The notes below the pieces were generated by a model. The model worked only from the letters and a program-made list of their open reading frames with translations. It did not search any database and was not told the DNA's origin. Both the position numbers and the translations under genes were made by a program. Below are positions 44,701-56,700 of a stretch of 64,000 nucleotides of DNA, one piece after another; the stretch's first letter is position 1; each line of letters opens with the position of its first letter. Origin of the DNA: Tribonema minus (Eukaryota > Sar > Xanthophyceae > Tribonematales > Tribonemataceae); NCBI GenBank assembly GCA_017506865.1, contig JAFCMP010000024.1, forward strand, positions 62,001 to 126,000. The letters are read 5' to 3'.

Positions 44701-47700
44701 CAATAATCATGATCATCAAGCTATTGACCTCAACGAGCTGCAGAGGCGGCGCGCCAGTACCAGTGTTTGCAGAGATATTGTTATGACAGAAGAGGCAGCA
44801 ACAGTAGTCTTGAAGCGACAACACCACTAATTGCGCATGCCTCAGCGAAGTGCAGAGGCAGTGCGCCAGCGCCACGTGGCCGCCCCTCTACAGCGCGGAC
44901 GCGGCATGCACAATTTGTGGTGCTGCTGCTTCTAGATCACGCCGGCGCGCCCAGACCTCCAAGGCGCTGTCAAGAGGCATCGCCTCTGAGTGCTGTGCTG
45001 ATACCTACGGTAGCAGTACTTCAGTGCCAATTTCAAAGTCTGGCAATCAATCATCATGATTTTTGATCATGACTATGAAGTCACTGACCTCAACGAACCG
45101 CAGAGGCAGCGCGCCAGTGCCACGTCGCAGCACTTCTGCAGCGCTTATAATTATGAATGGTGGTGTTTGTCGCTTCTAGAACAATTAGTGGCGTTGTCGC
45201 TTCTAGAGCAGACATCGGCGCTGCCACCTTCGCGACTGCGGTGCTCTAAGCTTGACGTTTCATGATGCCAACAAATAAAAAACTTTGAAGTAATAAATTA
45301 CATTCATGACTATGAAGTCACTGACCTCAGCAAGCTGCAGAGGCAGCGCGCCAGCGCTGCGTCGATGCCCCTCTGCAGCGCCGCCGCGGCGCACAATTAG
45401 CGGTGTTGTCACTTCTAGATCAGACGTGGGCTCTGGCGCCTTCGCGACTGCCGCGCTCAAACCTAGCTTCACATTAGTGGCAGACTTGACACTTGGCGAC
45501 CGATAATACTGATTATAGAGCCACTGACCTCAATGAGCTGCAGAGGCAGCGTGCCAGCGCCACGTCGCCGCCCCGCTGCAGCGCCGTCGCGCACAGCGCG
45601 TGCGGCGGCAGGCGCGACAGGCTGTAGCCCTTGTCGTGCATGACGCCGGGTCGGCCGTTGCGGCACAGGTCCGTGCGCACGGCGCAGGCAACGCACGCGT
45701 CCACCGCGTCCTGAAAGAGGTATACGCATGCATGCAAGTTGAACCTGTATGTTGAAAGCTGCTCGAGCCATATCTGTGTATGTGTGTACCCATATACCCC
45801 GAAGAACGCATGGCATGTATATGGGCAGTTGCGGCAGAGGTCCGTGCGCACGGCGCAGGCCACGCACGCGTCCACCGCGTCCTGAGGGGACAGGGGGTAA
45901 TGCGTGTACATGTAAGTTGAAAGCTGCTTGAGCCACTACTTGCGCACAGCATTGTAGCGTTTGGATAGGCCGTTGCTGCACTCGATGCACGCATCCACGG
46001 CGTCCTGACCGAGACAGAGGGGTACCGCGGGGTCGCACGCATGTCAGTCAAAAGCTACTCGAGCCGTAGCCACGAATGCCTTGTATTTTTCGTGTCTAGC
46101 GTTGTAGCGTTAGATAGGTGATTGCGACACAGGCCCGTGCGCACGGCGCAGGCCACGCATGCGTCCACCGTGTCCTGGGGGGATTGGGGTATGCGCGTAC
46201 AAGTAAGTTGCAGGCTGCTTGAGCCACTAGTTGTGCATAGCACTGTAGCGTGTAGGTAAGCCGTTGCGACAGAGGTCTGTGCGCACGGCGCCGGCCACGC
46301 ATGCGTCCGCGGCGGCCTGAGGGGACAGAGGGGTACCACGGGTTGCATGCATTCGAGGTGACAGCTACTTGAGCCGTACCCATGGACGCCTTACATGTAC
46401 ACATACTGATCGTGCGTACCCAGCATGTTAGCATGCATACAGGCCGTTGCTGTACAAGCTCATGTGCGCTGCGCAGGCGACACGCCGTCCTGCCGATGAG
46501 GGGGTACCGTAGGTAGGTAATGAGAGGGCACATACCCAAGTGCATGATGCTTGAGACATACCCATGGACGCATGTACGCAACCACGTGACAGTGCTCAAC
46601 GCGCTGCCGCGCCTTCATAACGCAGTCTGCGCCTGGCGTTCCTCCTGCTGCGTAAACTCTACAGGCAGCCCCGCCTACACGTGCACACATGGTGCTGTAT
46701 TACATGAGCGTCTGCAGGCAGATCACCCAACAACAGTTACACACCTTGTTCCGTTTCAGCTCGAGCAGGCGGAGGCCATACACATGCCTAGTGCCGTTGA
46801 GCTTGAGCAAATGGGCTACCTGTATGTATGTCTTACTTGAAGTATACTTCTATACATACCTGGTGCCGTTTGAGCTTCTGCAGGCAGAGGACCTTGATCA
46901 CGTGCGCCTTCATCAGGTTTGGCGACAGGTTCAGCGCCAGATCCGCTTGCTGTGCCGCAGTAGAGGTGAAGAATAAACAAGCACAATCAGTTGTGGGGCT
47001 GCAGTCATCGCCACACATGATCGTACTCCTTCTGTTTTTGTATGGACGGTACTGGACTTGAACCTCTGGTACATACTGTAACCGTTCCTCACACATGCAG
47101 TGAGGGGAAGCACCTATTGACAACCGTATTCCAACTTGAAGCTTGACCACTTCTCTGACTTCTCCTTTTAGCAAAATGGACATGTATGCATTCAGCTCAT
47201 GTATACTTTTTAGAGGAGTCGTGGGCCCACAGCACCGACACATAATCTGGGGCCTGCAGGCACAGCACTCTATGTACTTTGTGCCGAAAACGCGAGTGAA
47301 AAAAAGCAAACGCCCTACAGCCATCCATCGCGAGCCAGTGGCCATGAGCTTGCGCACTATATGATCAAGCACAGCGCACGCTCACACAAACCAAGATCTC
47401 CCGGTGGTGAACGCGCCTGCGCCGAACCTAACCCCACACCTTAGCCCTAGGAACTGCCAGCCCAGGAGAGCACGGCATGCCAAGTCCTTGAACAAAACAA
47501 AATCGAAATCCAGCCCAGGCCCAGCCCAGGCCTTGAGTGCTGGCCCAGCATCACGTCACCGGAACGTGGCCCGGGAAACTCAGCACGCACGCGTACTGTA
47601 CCAAGAGAACCATACATACATACATACCCTCACGGCGCCCGCGTAGTTGCCGCCGTGCTGCGACGTGGCCGCAAGGCCTGCGAAGCGCATCGCGTCAGCG

Positions 47701-50700
47701 GCGTTGCTGGCGCCCTGGCGGCACTCGTCCTGCTGCCGCGCGAGCGCCTCGAGGTCCGCCGCGCTGCACTTCAAGTTGAGGTTGCGGCGCTGCGCCGCCG
47801 CCTCCTGCGCGGCGCAGTCGAACGCGACGCGCGCGTTCTGGCGGCGACAGGCAGAAAGGCGCACAGCGGAAGAGTTTTCAGGGTGAAAATTCGGTCCGAT
47901 TTTGTTTAAAACTGTTCCTGGGTCACACATGTCATTTGCTTTCAATTTGTCATCAAAACAGATGATTTCAACTTCTTGATTCATTGGTTTTGAAACTTGA
48001 TCATTTTCATGCTTACTTGAATTAAGATGATTAAAAAATTGTACCATAAACAGTTTCTCTTTTGGATTCAAAGCAAAAGTGGGCTGAATGTAATACTTTG
48101 TACACAAAGAAAAAATTGCTTTGAGTATTGCATGTGTGCTGTGAGAAACGGGCGGCATGAAGCTACACACAGCATGGCCATCGCGTGCCGGACCAAGGCC
48201 TTGAGGTACCTGGCGTCGAAATCCCCGCTTGCAAGCTTAGGGTTAGGGTTAGGGTTATTACTACGGCAAAATCCTCACGTACATGAGTATCTATATATAG
48301 CCTCGCTCAGGGAACAAAAAAGCACCAGTGCACTTCTGGTATTAGAAATTGCACTTGAAGTGATGGATCACCTGCAGCTCCGGCCATCAACATGGCCCTC
48401 GCGCACCGTATCATGGCCATGAGGCACCTGGCGTTTGAGGTTCGCACTTGCAAACTTCAAGTGCGTCCACATGGGTCTTCCTTGCTTCTTGCTTAGAGCG
48501 CAAAAAAGCCGCCCTGTGAAATCTCATTGTGATGTGAAACTGCTTATACAATTTGTTTACAAACAAGCACATGTGATTATGAGGGTGCTTACCTGCAGCT
48601 CTCCGGCCATCAGCATGGCCCTCGCGCGGCGTATCGTGGCCTTGAGGCACGTGGCGTTGAGGTTCGCACTTGCAAACTTCAAGTGCTTCCTCAAATACAT
48701 GGGTCCTCGCTTAGGGCGCGAGAAAGGCCAGTACGCATACCGTTCATGTGGAAGTGAAAAGTGTTTGTTTACAAGCACATGTACTTTGAAGTAACTGATC
48801 ACCTGCAGCTCTCCGGCCATCAGCATGGCCCTCGCGCGGCGTATCATGGCCTTGAGGCAGCGGGCATCGAGGTTCATGGCCGTCTCGCAGTCGTTGGCGG
48901 CCTCCGTGTACAGCTCCAGCATCATCTGCGGCGCGCAGAGCAACGAGGCGCCGAATTGCCGACTGCTGTGTGTTTCAAAGGATTAGGATTAGGTTTAGGG
49001 TTGGGGTTAGCTCTGTAGAAAAATGCTGGGGCTCGAGTCGTGCGCATGCAATCATCCGTGCCGCTCTGCACAGGTTGCAGGCGTAACCGCACACTTCAGG
49101 AGCACTCTTTTCCCTGACATTTGCAAGACAGTAGGACAGATGCGGATGAGGCGCTCAATCAAGCTCTCACAAAAGAAGTTTGTGTGCTCCTCGTGTTCTT
49201 TCCTGGTCAGATCCGCTAGGAAAATGGGGCGCGCCGCCCACCGCATGCCTTCCTGAGAGAGGAGTCAATTCCAACTTCATTCAACTTCATTGCTGCTCAC
49301 CAGCGTGGCGGTTCTGTTGCTGAACGGCTGCACAAGCCGCTTCGCAATGCGACGCAATCGCAGTTGGGCAGAATCAGATAGGGTTGCGCGCAGTCGTACC
49401 TGCCGCGTGGGCTACATCGCTCAGCAGCTGCACGAGTCGTCGCAATCACACTTAAAACACGGCGAAACTTGGGCGCTCACCAGCGTGGCGGCCCTGTTGC
49501 AGAGCAGCAATGCGAGCCATCGCAACAGCGCCGGCCATTGCAATGGCCCTGTTGCAGAGCAGCAACGCGGGTCATCGCAGCAACGCAAGTCATCGCACTC
49601 ACACTAAAAGCCAGGGCTGACCTGCGCGCTCGCCAGCGCGGCGGCCCTGATGCAGAGCGGCAACGCGAGCCATCACAATAGCGCCGGCCATTGCAATGGC
49701 CCTGTTGCACAGCAGCTGCCCGAGTCATCACAACAACACGAGTCATCGCAATCGCACGAAAACCAGCGCTAAACTGGGCGCTCACCAGCGTGGCGGCCCT
49801 GTTGCAGAGCAGCTGCGCGAGTTGTTCCGCGGCGCGCACCTCGGACAGCGGAGCTTCCGGGGGTGACTCTCACGCAGAAGAAGTTTGTGCGCTCGTGTTC
49901 TTTCTGGTCAGATCTGCTAGGAAAACAGGGCGCGCCGCCCACTGCGTGCCTGCCCGAGACAGGAGTCAACTTCAACTTCATTACTGCCTGGCCCATGCTC
50001 ACCAGCGTGGCAGCCCTGTTGCAGAGCAGCTGCGCGAGCCGTTCCGCGGCGCGCTCCTCCGACAGCGGAGGTTCCGAAGGTGACTCTCCCGCGCGCGCGT
50101 CCGCGCGCGCCTGCGTCGCCGCCTTGAGCAGACTTTCCGCCGACCTGCCACGTGTTCGGAAGGGGCATGTATGTATGTGAATAGTTGAGTTTGGGAGGTT
50201 CTTGAGGTGACTCTCCCGCGCGCGCGTCGCGCGCGCCTGCGCCGCCGCGCTGCCACGTGTTAGAAAGGCATGCATGTATGTGGAAAGTTGAAGTTTAAAT
50301 GGTTCACGAGGCGACTCTCCCGCGCGTGCGTCCGCACGCGCCTGCGCCGCCGCCTTGAGCAGACTTTCCGCCGACCTGCGACGTGTTGGAACGGGCATGT
50401 ATGTATGCAGAGGAGTGAGGTTCAGCCCGGAAAGGCTGCGCTCGCGCGGGGCATTGCACACCATCTGACTGAGAGAACATACCATCTGAAGTTAAATATT
50501 TAAAATTTACTCGCCTCCTGCCATTGTGAACGAGCGCAACTTGTAGTGCAACTTGTACACTGCCTGGACAGAAGGCTCTCTCACGCACTTCACCACTTGG
50601 TGAGTGCATATACGCTTCTACGCTGACGTCAGTGGGCACCTCCGAGCCTGCTTGGCGCGCATACGCCTTGCGGAATCATGCGCACTTTTAATAGATGCGA

Positions 50701-53700
50701 CTTGAGGTGACGCTCCACGTTCAGCAGCGCTGCTCCGCACAACGCGCCGTGACCGTGACCGTGTGCGTGCTGTTGACCACGCGTTGATGATTTTACCGTA
50801 TGTCTGAGGATGAGGCCAGCTGTGGGATATGCCGCTGTGCTGCCACGATTGTACTGGCGCTAGCGTTCATGGCGCACTGTGCCGTTTGCTGGAGCTTGAC
50901 TGTAATGTTGAGTATTTACCCCCCACGGGCATCCTGGCTGACCCTGCCCCCCCCCCCCGCCCCCCCCCCCCCCCCCCCGAAAAGAAAAAGGGGCACGTGT
51001 GTGTTGTGCGGGCAAGTTTGCTGGCCTGGAAGTTAATGGCATTTCGCATCGGTGACCAGATTTGAGCAGAAAGTGATGACACGGCGACAGATAGGATGCT
51101 GCCAGTGCTAGCTACATGCGCGGCACCTCTCCGTGTCAACCACTCCCTGCTCAAATCTTGTCACCGAATGCGAAATGCCATCAACTTTCTTGCCAGCAAA
51201 CTTGCCAAATCAACACGTGCCCCTGCACTTTTCTTTAGCGCTGAGACCACATGTTGAAGTTATTACCTCAATGTATGTGACCAATGATGAGGTGATGAGG
51301 CCACTGGATGACATCGGGCAAGCGCTGCGGAGACATCTGCGTAGTAAAGTGTCAACTCTACTGGTCTAAATGTGTGTTAAGGTATTATGTTCGCTATGAT
51401 GATAAGTCCGCCGACAACGACGCGCAAACACCTCCAAGCGCGAAAGCGGGGGGCCCTACCTGATGGCCTGGCTGTACTCAATGACTGCGACGTTGTACTT
51501 GCCGCCCTTGTAGCTGACCGCGCCCTTCTCCGAGAACTCCTCAGCGAGTGCCTGCGCCGCAGCGGCAACAGCAGCAGGCATATGCGCATCGGAAGAGGAT
51601 GAAGCAGTGTGCGTGGCGAAAGCGACTTGGGGGACCGGGGGGGAGGGGGGCGCAGCGGCCAGGATCGTGTAACATCTCAGTGTCTCATAAGTGCTATGCG
51701 CGGCAATGGCATTGGTGACAAACGTGTGATATCCCAACAGTGCTTTGCGTAGCAGTGGCGTCGGAGACAACGAGCGTGGGGCGGCGCATGCGCAGCGCCT
51801 TTATGCTGCAGCGCCGTTCCGCTACACCTGCTACCGGCGATGGCAGCGTTCCTTGCCGGGAGCAAGGCGCTCTGTCAGCACCGTGCCTGCAACGCCCGCA
51901 CAGCCGGTCTGGAACCCGACAATGACGACGATACCAGAGGGACCGCAGCGCCGTTCCGCTCTGTCAGCAGCGCGCCTGCAACGCCCGTACAGCTGGGGTC
52001 GCAAACTCGATCAATTGTGAAGTTACCACCCCTGAAGGAACGCTCGAATGGCAGCGCCGCAGACTCGATCACGCAGACGGCGCCATCGCCAGACGCCGCG
52101 AGCCCCCATGGCGGCGCCGTGCACGGCCGCAACCTTGAGGTTAGGGTTAGTATCAAGTTGAAGTTAGCCGACCTACACTACGGTAGCACAAAGGGGGCTT
52201 AGCAGGGGCACCGTGATGGCGCCAGCCACCGTCGCCGCTTTTCGCAGTGTCCTGACCAGCATGGCGGGGAGGACTCAAAAGTGGCACGGCGTTGGACCAC
52301 CTCGCACGCAGCATGGCGCCAAGGGTGGAGGATGCATTGCGGTGGACATTGAGTGTGTCGGAGTTTTGTTGTTCATTGCTGAAACTTTGGATTTGTTGAA
52401 GTTGGGGAGGCAGCGCTCCGCACCCCAGCGCCTCACCCGCATGCGCTCCTGGTTCTCCCTCTCCAGTCGCTGCGCCTTGCACCGCAAAAGCTTCGAGGTA
52501 TACTTCAAGTATACGTATTGAGCGGTAGGGTTGGGCACTGCGCCGCCGGTGCTAGAGGCCAAGGGGTGTCGGATTTTACTGTTGTTTTTCTTTGCTTTCA
52601 TGTTGAGAACAGGGTACAGGGCAGCCTGAGCTGCAACGCTCACCCGCATGCGCTCCTGGTTTCATTTACTTGTGTGCATTTATTCTGATGTTCAGGTTGA
52701 GGTTAGGGCAGCCTGAACCGCAACGCTCACCCGCATGCGCTCCTGGTTCTCCCTCTCCAGCCGCTGCGCCTCGCGCCGCATCGCCTTCTCCTCCAGCTGC
52801 TGCTGGTGCGCCCGCCGCAGCGGCGCCGCAGGATCGTCGTCGGCGCCGTCGCTGCTGTTCAATGGCAGGGCGCAGCATGCCACACGATAGCAATTTGTTC
52901 AATGACAGGGCGCAGTGTGCCACATGCTAGAAATTCTCGTGACGATACGCGCACTGAGTGAACATGATGATTGACGTTCTTGCTGGCACTCCTTGCGCGG
53001 CGGCGGCGCCGTCGCTGCGGATTGACAGCGGCTCGCGGTGAGCGGGGCGTGTGACGATGCAACTCTATGCAGGCTGACATGACATGAATTTTGACGACCT
53101 TCCGTTGCTCGCTCGCTGGCCGGCGGCGGCGGCGCCGTCGCTGTAGTTCAATGGCAGGGTGCGGCGCGCCACATGAGAGCGAACTGCGTGGCGATACGCG
53201 CACAGGCATGTGTCACTGAGTGAACATGACACTTGACGTTCGTGCTGGCACGCGTTGCGCGGCAGCGATGCCGTCGCTGCAGTCTGACGGCGGCACATGG
53301 TGAGCGATGAAGCAACCGTAGGCATGTCACTGACGTGAAATGAGACTTGAGTTTTTGACGACACTCCGCCGCTCACTCTGCGCCGCTCGCTCTGCATGCC
53401 AGCAGCGCCGTCGTTGCGGGATACGCGGGGGGGCGGCATGCCACGCGATGGCAGACTGTATGATGTCCCACAATGCCTGAGCAAAGTCGCTGATGTGAAC
53501 ACTCAACTTAGAGTGTGAGCCGACTGCGCAGCAGCTGCCGCCGGCGTTGCTGCCGTGTCTGTGATGAGCAGCACCGCAGCCGCAGCAGTGCTTCACACCA
53601 ACGTAATGCTCACATTGTAGCAGCGCACGCCTGCATTTCTGGCCTATGGTCCACAGAGAGGGGCCCTTTGTCATCGCAGAAGACTTGATCATGTCTGGGG

Positions 53701-56700
53701 CTACACGTAAGCAAAAGGCCAGTAAAGCGACACGATACCAGTGCACGGGGGCGCAATCAGCGCTTCCCAAATGCGCCGCCTACAGGAATAGGCGGACCTG
53801 AAACTACACAAAAGGAGGAACGGCGCGTATCCACAAAATAAACACTTCTTGAAGTTGTGTCATTGCTGGGACACGCTGCTGCGCCTGAACCCTAGGCTTG
53901 CCCTTGTACCTGACTGCGACATCACCGCCGCCGCTGGCATCCATGTAGTCCGCAGCGCCGCCGCCGCCACCACCGCTGCCGCCGCCGTCTCCGCTGCCGC
54001 CGCCGCCGCCACCGCCTCCGCCACCACTGCTCCTGCTCTTCTTGTGGTTCAGCTCCGACCGCAGCGACGATGACGCGGCGCTAACGGGGGACACTGCGGA
54101 GCCCCCCCTGCCGCCCCCCCTGCCCGCCTCCCCCTTTGCCCCCCTACCGCGCCCCCCCCGCGCCCCCGCCGCCCCCTTCTCCGCCGGTGCCGCGCGCTTG
54201 TGCTCCTGCCCGAGCGCGAACGCGAAGCCCGCGAACAGCGAGTCGCTGCTGCCCGCCGACGACGACGGCGGCGCCACGGAGACGGGGCTGAACGGCGGCG
54301 AGGCGGTGGCAGTGCTCGGCGACAGGTGCGGCGAGCCCGCTGCCGCTGCCGCCGCCGCTGCTGCTGCCGGCGCGCCGAAGACGAACGCGGCGGGCGCGAA
54401 CGGCACGCCGCGCGGCACGCTCGCAGCCTCCGCCGCCGCCGCCGCCGCGCCGTTGAACACGAACGGGGAGGCCACGGCGCGCGGCGGAAAAGCCATGGGC
54501 GGTGGCGGCGCGGCGGCGGCAGCAGTCGAGCGCTGCTGCGTCTGCGCGCCGAAGACGAATGACGGGGTTGGAGGCGGCGCAGCCGCCTGCTGCTGCTGCT
54601 GCTGCCCGCCGGCGCTGAATACGAACGCCGGCGCTGCTGCAGCTGGCGGGCGCGGCGTCGGCTGCCCGAAGAGAGTGCGGGACATGGCTGGCTGCTGCTG
54701 CTGCTGCTGCGCGGCGCGCTGCTGCCCGCCGGTCCCCGCGCCGAACACAAACGCCGCCGGCGCTGGGGAGGGTGTGGTCGGTGCGCACCGCTGCTGCGGC
54801 GTGCGGTACTGCGCGTTGGAGCCCCCGCCGAACACAAACGCTGGCGGCGCCGGGGACGGCGTCGGCGGCGCGTGCTGCTGCTGCGGCTGCATCGTGCGGT
54901 ACTGCTGCTGCTGCGGCTGCTGCTGCAGCCGCCAGCCAGGCAGCAGCCCGGGTGCGGCTGTGGTCGCCGCCGTCCGCACCGCTGCTGCACCCTGAGCCGA
55001 CCGCTGCTGCTGCTGCTGCTGCTGTCGCTGCTGCGGCGGCGGCGGCGACACGCCGTGCGACGGCGCCCTGTGGCGCAGGCCGTCATCCTCGTCGTCGCAG
55101 CCGGCGCCGCCGCCGCCGCCGCGGTGCGCGCCCGCCGCCGCCTTGCGCTGCTGCTCGCGCCTGCGCGTCTGCGCGCGCGCAAAGTAGCTCGAGTCCTCGT
55201 CCTCATCGCTGAAGGCGCCGATCTGGCCGTCCGACAGGCGGTCGTCATCGCAGGACATGTAGTCCATTGGCGACGGCGCGTACTGCTGCGGAGCCGCCGC
55301 ATGAGATCGCTTCGCCGGGCTCCCTGTGTGACTGCCGTAACTGTTCTCACGGGAGCGCTGAGCGCTGCTGCCGAAAGGCCGCCGCCCGCGCCCCCGCCCC
55401 TTCTTCCCGCTGCTCCCCCCTGACCCCCTGCCCACGGTAAATGTGGCGGCAGCGAAGGGCGCCGCAGCAGGCGGCGCTGTCGCTGCTGGTGTGCGGGCGC
55501 GCTGCTGCCGCGGAGGCGTGCGCGGCGCCGCCGCCGCCGCCGCTGCTGCGGCCGCGCTGAACGAGAACGCCGGCGGCGGCGGCGGCGGCGGCGCTGCTGA
55601 GAAGAGCCCCCCCGCCGCGCCCCCCCTGTGTGCGTATGCGGACGGCGGAGTCTGCGGCGCCGCCGCTGCGGTCGCAGCCGCTGTCGCGCTGAACGAGAAG
55701 GGCGGCGGCGGCGGCTGCGCAGTGGCGGCAGGTGCTGCAGCGCCGCGGCCCTGCTGCTGAGCAGCTGACGCAGCGCTGCTGTCGCTGCCCGGACTGCCCT
55801 GCGCCGCGCCAATCCATGATGGCCTTTGCGAGTCCGCAAAGAGCCCAGCAGCAGCATCAATGGGCTTTGGCGCAGCGGCAGCAGCAGCAGCGCTGGCAGT
55901 ACTTTCTTCAGCGGCTGCTTGCTCTGCGTCCGCTGCTGCTGCTGCTGCAGCGGCGCGCGGCTGCTGCTGCTGCTGAGCGCTGCCCTCCTCGCTCTGCGGC
56001 TGTGTTTCGTCCGCCTCCGCGCCCTCCGGCTCGCATGACGACCACGCCGCATACCAGCCAACAAACTGGTCGCGCGTGACCGACGCTGAGCGCTGAGGGC
56101 CTTCGCCGAAGGCTGACGCGCAGGCGGCCGCGACTTTTGGCGCGGAATGGCCCATGGACCTCAGGAGAGCGGGAAACGCTGACGCGGGTATCGCATTTGT
56201 TCCGCACAAAGCCTGCTGAAACGCTCTGCCAGCCTGGCAGACGACGAGGGGCACATGAGTCAGCCGCATGTCTCGGGAATGCTTTGTGTGTGGCACTAAT
56301 CTGGGAGGTGGGTGCGTGGCGTGCGTCGTGGGAAGATCCGGTGGTGCGTGTGATGAGAGCAGCCTGTGGCACGCAGTCTGTACTCTGCTCTGTGATCTGC
56401 ACTCTGCAGGAAACACGTGGTGAAATCATGAGAAGCATGTGGGGTGACAGAAGGTAGGCGCTGCAACTGTGTCACAGCGCGTGCCTGCAGTTGAAAATCC
56501 AGGCAAAGACCAAATCACATCCTAAACTCCCCCCATACGCCACACGTGACACCACGGCACCAGCCGGGACTGACAATCTGCTGGGCGTGAGTGAGAAAAG
56601 GACACTGGCACACAGACGGCACATTTTCAGACAACGGCGTACCTTCGACTTGAGGGCGTCGGCGACCGGATCCTGCTGCACATCGTCCTGTCGCGGCGAT

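Noticed and set aside
51740..52330. Extra co-chaperone exon in intron 3
   Set aside because: Repeated blocks such as CAGCGCCGTTCCGCT look exon-like, but exons 3 and 4 already join in phase and no TPR pattern appears.
54049..56064. Long arginine/serine-rich and alanine-rich open frames overlapping exon 2 on both strands
   Set aside because: They are composition shadows of a GC- and repeat-rich exon. Only the frame with FxFG motifs joins in phase to neighbouring exons.
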